Shown here one piece after another: positions 7,665 to 9,620 of a stretch of DNA of 9,620 nucleotides; the first letter of the stretch is position 1; every line of letters starts with the position of its first letter. The stretch is from contig CAZIKB010000182.1 in NCBI GenBank assembly GCA_964539665.1, positions 1 through 9,620 of the forward strand, in the 5' to 3' direction. Origin of the DNA: CAZIKB01 sp964539665 (lineage in GTDB: Bacteria; Zhuqueibacterota; Zhuqueibacteria; Oceanimicrobiales; Oceanimicrobiaceae). The position numbers and the translations under genes were made by a program. The notes under the pieces are model-generated. The model was not told where the DNA came from. It searched no databases and saw only the letters and a list, made by a program, of their open reading frames with translations.

Positions 7665-8531
7665 ATGGAACAAGCTGCCCGTCACATAATTAATTGTATT
7701 AAATACTTGGTATCCAAGAATCTGTTTTCACATTATTTATCAATTATTATTTGTTTATTCACTTTTTTTTGTTATATAGGCTCCTGCAGTCACATCAGTA
7801 ATTCAGAAAAAAACGAAAAGAAGGTTTCTGATTTAGTAATTCTCGTAGCTCAAGCCGATTCTGTTTATGCAATTTCACCGCGGGTGTCTCATTCTGTACA
7901 AAAAGCATTCATGCTGATGTCTGAAGTAATAAAGAATAGTAGCGACGCGAATCCTATGCGTTATGAATATCTGTGCAAAGCAGCAAGATTTGCCAACTGG
8001 CTTTCTTATAACGGCAAAGGAAAAATGGAAATTTCCAAAATGGCCAGCGAAGCTATGAACCTGGCTCAAAAAGCCGTAATTGTTAATAAGGATCGCGTGG
8101 AAGGATATTATTATCACGCCATTGCCACGGGACTTTTTGCTGAACAAAACAAAATTCAATCAAAAGATGCGATGCAGAAAATCCGAAATGATGCGCTGAA
8201 AGCCATTTCAATCGATCCGACTTATGACTATGCCGGCCCTCATCGATTATTGGGAGCACTCTATCTGCGTGCACCCGGACCTCCAGCCGGTATCGGTAGC
8301 AATCGCAAGGCTTTACATTATTTACAGAAAGCCCGGGCAATATCTCCGGATTATCCCGAGAATCTTATCTTCCTGGTTGAAGTTTTAATTAAAACAGATC
8401 AACAAAAGGCAGCCAGAGAATTAATAAATAAAGTACTATCATCATCGTGGTCAAATGGAGATTTTATGGATCGGCGAAAATGGCAAGAGCGCGCTTTAGA
8501 GCTCAAGCGAGCAATGGAAAAATCTAACTGA
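7665..8531 (+). CDS. TatT-like helical/TPR lipoprotein (BstC-like)
   Basis: A 288-residue protein with a long n-region, a hydrophobic segment (about 24-40) and the lipobox IGSC (38-41), so Cys41 is the probable lipidated residue. The mature part is all-helical with TPR-like repeats. It carries the signature of TRAP-transporter T-component (TatT-type) proteins: GPHRLLGALYLRAPGPP (191-207), IGSNRKALHYLQKA (210-223), then SPDYPENL (227-234). TatT proteins form helical bundles with a hydrophobic pore and pair with a periplasmic ligand-binding protein. BstC of Methylococcus capsulatus is related. No DctP or DctQM homologue is present; its neighbours are the PhnD-like protein and the RND transporter. 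It is the last gene of the unit and is followed by a weak terminator. The ATG is 2 nt after the previous stop, and the nearest GGAG (7647-7650) is 14 nt away, so coupling is likely. Function as an envelope ligand carrier or adaptor is inferred. Confidence 0.8.
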   Translation: MEQAARHIINCIKYLVSKNLFSHYLSIIICLFTFFCYIGSCSHISNSEKNEKKVSDLVILVAQADSVYAISPRVSHSVQKAFMLMSEVIKNSSDANPMRYEYLCKAARFANWLSYNGKGKMEISKMASEAMNLAQKAVIVNKDRVEGYYYHAIATGLFAEQNKIQSKDAMQKIRNDALKAISIDPTYDYAGPHRLLGALYLRAPGPPAGIGSNRKALHYLQKARAISPDYPENLIFLVEVLIKTDQQKAARELINKVLSSSWSNGDFMDRRKWQERALELKRAMEKSN

Positions 8532-8538
8532 TTAATCC

Positions 8539-8561
8539 AGGCATTCCCAAATGACCTTTTT
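8539..8561 (+). terminator. Weak intrinsic terminator after the transport unit
   Basis: Starting 8 nt after the TGA, AGGCATT (8539-8545) pairs with AATGACCT (8550-8557) around a CCCA loop, with a single bulged A at 8554, and runs into five Ts (8557-8561). The stem is only seven pairs, so termination may be inefficient. The rest of the 8532-8710 gap shows no convincing gene. An A7-GGG stretch at 8681-8690 gives a T-run on the minus strand, but I found no good hairpin with it. Confidence 0.4.
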
Positions 8562-8710
8562 CGCCATCCCAAACAAAATTAGTCGTAATTATGGAGTTTT
8601 TTAATCCTGACTGTGTTTCATTTCAAAGAACTATGTCTGCAAACTAATGCGGAAAAATCAAAAAATCAAGACAACATAATAAAAAAAGGGAATAACTTAT
8701 CACTAATTTC

Positions 8711-9544
8711 TTATTTCAATTTAAAAACCACCGGCACAGCAACCCAGACTTTTACTGGTTTGTCTTTATGTACCGCTGGTTGCCATTTTACGCCTTTCAA
8801 TGCAATGACTGCAGCTTCGTCGCAACCATTGTCACCGAGAGATTTATAAATTCTGGTATCGATGGCATCTCCTTTTTCAGATATCAAAACCTGGACAATC
8901 ACACGCCCCTCAATCCCAGCCTTTCTTGCTATTTCAGGATAGTGCAGGTTTTGTTGAATTGCTCCAAAGCCGCCAACGGGGTATGGTGCCTCATCATAAG
9001 GTTGAAAGGTTGCCGCACTGTCGGATGGAAATTTGTAAGGAGCAGGTTCCTCAATCTGTTTAGTTTTCTTGCCGCCATTCAGTTTGAAAACAACCGGAAT
9101 GGCTACCCATACTTTTACTGGTTGGCCCTTATTTAATGCTGGCTGCCATTTTACACTTTTCACAGCGTTGAGTGCAGCCTCATCACAACCACTTTTACCC
9201 AACGATTTCATTATTCTTGTGTCAAGAACATCTCCTTCTTCTGATATTAAAACCTGGACAATCACCTGCCCCTCAATCCCGGCTTTTCTGGCAATTTCTG
9301 GATAATGCAGGTTTTGTTGAATTGCTTTGAAACCGCCTATTGGAAACGGCGCATTATCGTAAGGCTGGAAAACTATGCCTTTGTCCTGGGAAACAGGCGG
9401 TGTGGATTGTACAATATTAAGTTCAGATCTGTCTTTCTCACTTACATCCATTGAATTCTGGTCACTACACTGCCAGGAGAAAGGTATAATGAGAACTGAC
9501 AACAAACAAGCCAAAAGGATATTCCAATATGATTTTGTTTTCAT
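8711..9544 (-). CDS. Envelope protein with two tandem TonB C-terminal domains
   Basis: A 277-residue protein with a hydrophobic N-terminal segment (about 8-22) followed by SWQC (23-26). That is a poor lipobox because of Gln before Cys, so a signal anchor is as likely as lipidation. Two TonB_C domains follow at 59-156 and 180-277, each with HYPEIARKAGIEG, VIVQVLISE, GCDEAA, VKWQPA and PVVFKL. They are identical at 77 of 98 positions and joined by a 23-residue linker. Canonical TonB has one such domain behind a long proline-rich linker and an SxxxH motif in its membrane helix. Here the linker from the membrane is only about 32 residues, not proline-rich, and no SxxxH is visible. Reaching TonB boxes across the periplasm therefore looks doubtful unless it is anchored in the outer membrane. 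The gene converges on the receptor operon, which makes a link tempting but unproven. Start fixed by AAAGGAGG at 9557-9550, 5 nt from ATG. Confidence 0.88.
   Translation of the reverse strand: MKTKSYWNILLACLLSVLIIPFSWQCSDQNSMDVSEKDRSELNIVQSTPPVSQDKGIVFQPYDNAPFPIGGFKAIQQNLHYPEIARKAGIEGQVIVQVLISEEGDVLDTRIMKSLGKSGCDEAALNAVKSVKWQPALNKGQPVKVWVAIPVVFKLNGGKKTKQIEEPAPYKFPSDSAATFQPYDEAPYPVGGFGAIQQNLHYPEIARKAGIEGRVIVQVLISEKGDAIDTRIYKSLGDNGCDEAAVIALKGVKWQPAVHKDKPVKVWVAVPVVFKLK
8714..9007 (-). repeat. TonB-domain tandem duplication, C-terminal copy
   Basis: This encodes residues 180-277. It aligns without gaps to the other 98-residue copy at 9077-9370 (77 of 98 residues identical), and DNA similarity is visible throughout. 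The period is 363 bp, equal to 121 codons including the 23-codon linker. The high identity suggests a duplication within this gene rather than fusion of two old TonB paralogues. Confidence 0.9.
9077..9370 (-). repeat. TonB-domain tandem duplication, N-terminal copy
   Basis: This encodes residues 59-156, the first of two gapless 98-residue TonB_C units. Most differences from the second copy are conservative (I/V, L/V, F/Y, E/K). Both units keep the YPEIARKAG start, the GCDEAA turn and the PVVFKL final strand, so neither copy looks degenerate. Confidence 0.9.
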
Positions 9545-9567
9545 TTTTACCTCCTTTAATTTTAAGA

Positions 9568-9620
9568 CGTAGTGTCAAAATATTGCATTATACAATCTTT
9601 TAATTTAGTATTTTGTAATA
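9568..9620. repeat. Right copy of a perfect 53-bp terminal inverted repeat
   Basis: This is the exact reverse complement of 2-54 and reaches the last base of the window. Its inner edge is 23 nt before the ATG of the tandem-TonB gene, matching the spacing at the left end. Beyond the repeat the two leaders share only a purine-rich ribosome-binding region and the ATGAAAA start, so the identical spacing is not part of a longer identical duplication. Confidence 0.95.
9577..9601 (-). promoter_or_regulatory. Putative promoter -10 box within an imperfect palindrome (right)
   Basis: This is the mirror of the left site. On the minus strand TATAAT lies at 9592-9587 within palindromic arms 9601-9593 and 9585-9577, which pair at 8 of 9 positions. 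A start near 9580 would give a leader of about 36 nt before the tandem-TonB ATG. As on the left, there is no clear -35 element at the right distance. Confidence 0.35.

Noticed and set aside
8681..8690. A7-GGG stretch as an intrinsic terminator for the minus-strand TonB gene
   Set aside because: On the minus strand it gives CCC followed by seven Ts, but no upstream GGG-containing arm pairs with it. Only a weak A/T stem can be drawn.
8768..9136. 122-codon open frame on the plus strand across the tandem-TonB gene
   Set aside because: It is antisense to two clear TonB domains. A related short frame at 9069-9305 arises only because the underlying domain is duplicated.
2..9620. The whole window as an insertion sequence or composite transposon bounded by the 53-bp inverted repeats
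   Set aside because: No transposase, integrase or resolvase gene is present, and target-site duplications cannot be seen because the window ends at the repeats.

Overview
The window looks like a chromosomal segment (or a whole contig) from a member of the FCB superphylum outside the core Bacteroidota, for example KSB1, Calditrichota or Ignavibacteriota. The reasons are an A+T-rich composition (about 40% G+C by eye), a TonB-dependent receptor that starts with a carboxypeptidase-regulatory-like domain, and extracytoplasmic proteins with clear signal peptides. Several good Shine-Dalgarno sequences (GGGAG, AAAGGAGG) argue against typical Bacteroidota. The lineage is an inference from protein style, not from a marker gene.

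Layout, left to right. (1) 78-1082, +: an exported aminopeptidase P-like protein that has lost, in frame, most of its M24 catalytic core. (2) 1185-8531, +: a tight four-gene transcription unit behind a plausible sigma70 promoter. It encodes a TonB-dependent outer-membrane receptor, a 12-TM RND/MMPL (HAE3-type) inner-membrane transporter, a PhnD-like periplasmic binding protein, and a TatT-like helical/TPR lipoprotein. Gaps are 3 and 2 nt, with one 14-nt overlap. (3) 8532-8710: a short intergenic stretch with a weak intrinsic terminator. (4) 8711-9544, -: a convergent gene for a small envelope protein with two near-identical TonB C-terminal domains in tandem.

The window is framed by a perfect 53-bp inverted repeat (2-54 and 9568-9620). 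Each copy carries an inward-facing TATAAT inside an imperfect palindrome, and each lies exactly 23 nt upstream of the first gene it faces. It could be a dispersed promoter/operator or recombination element, or the shared repeat at which an assembly stopped.

The most interesting content is the four-gene unit. Its last three genes have the same component types as the bacterial sterol transport proteins BstA (RND), BstB (PhnD-like binding protein) and BstC (outer-membrane-associated TatT-like protein) described in Methylococcus capsulatus. Here the trio has no ABC or TRAP permease and is co-transcribed with an outer-membrane receptor. I infer an envelope-spanning lipid or other hydrophobic-molecule trafficking route: receptor in the outer membrane, lipoprotein and binding protein in the periplasm, RND pump in the inner membrane. 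The substrate cannot be read from the sequence.
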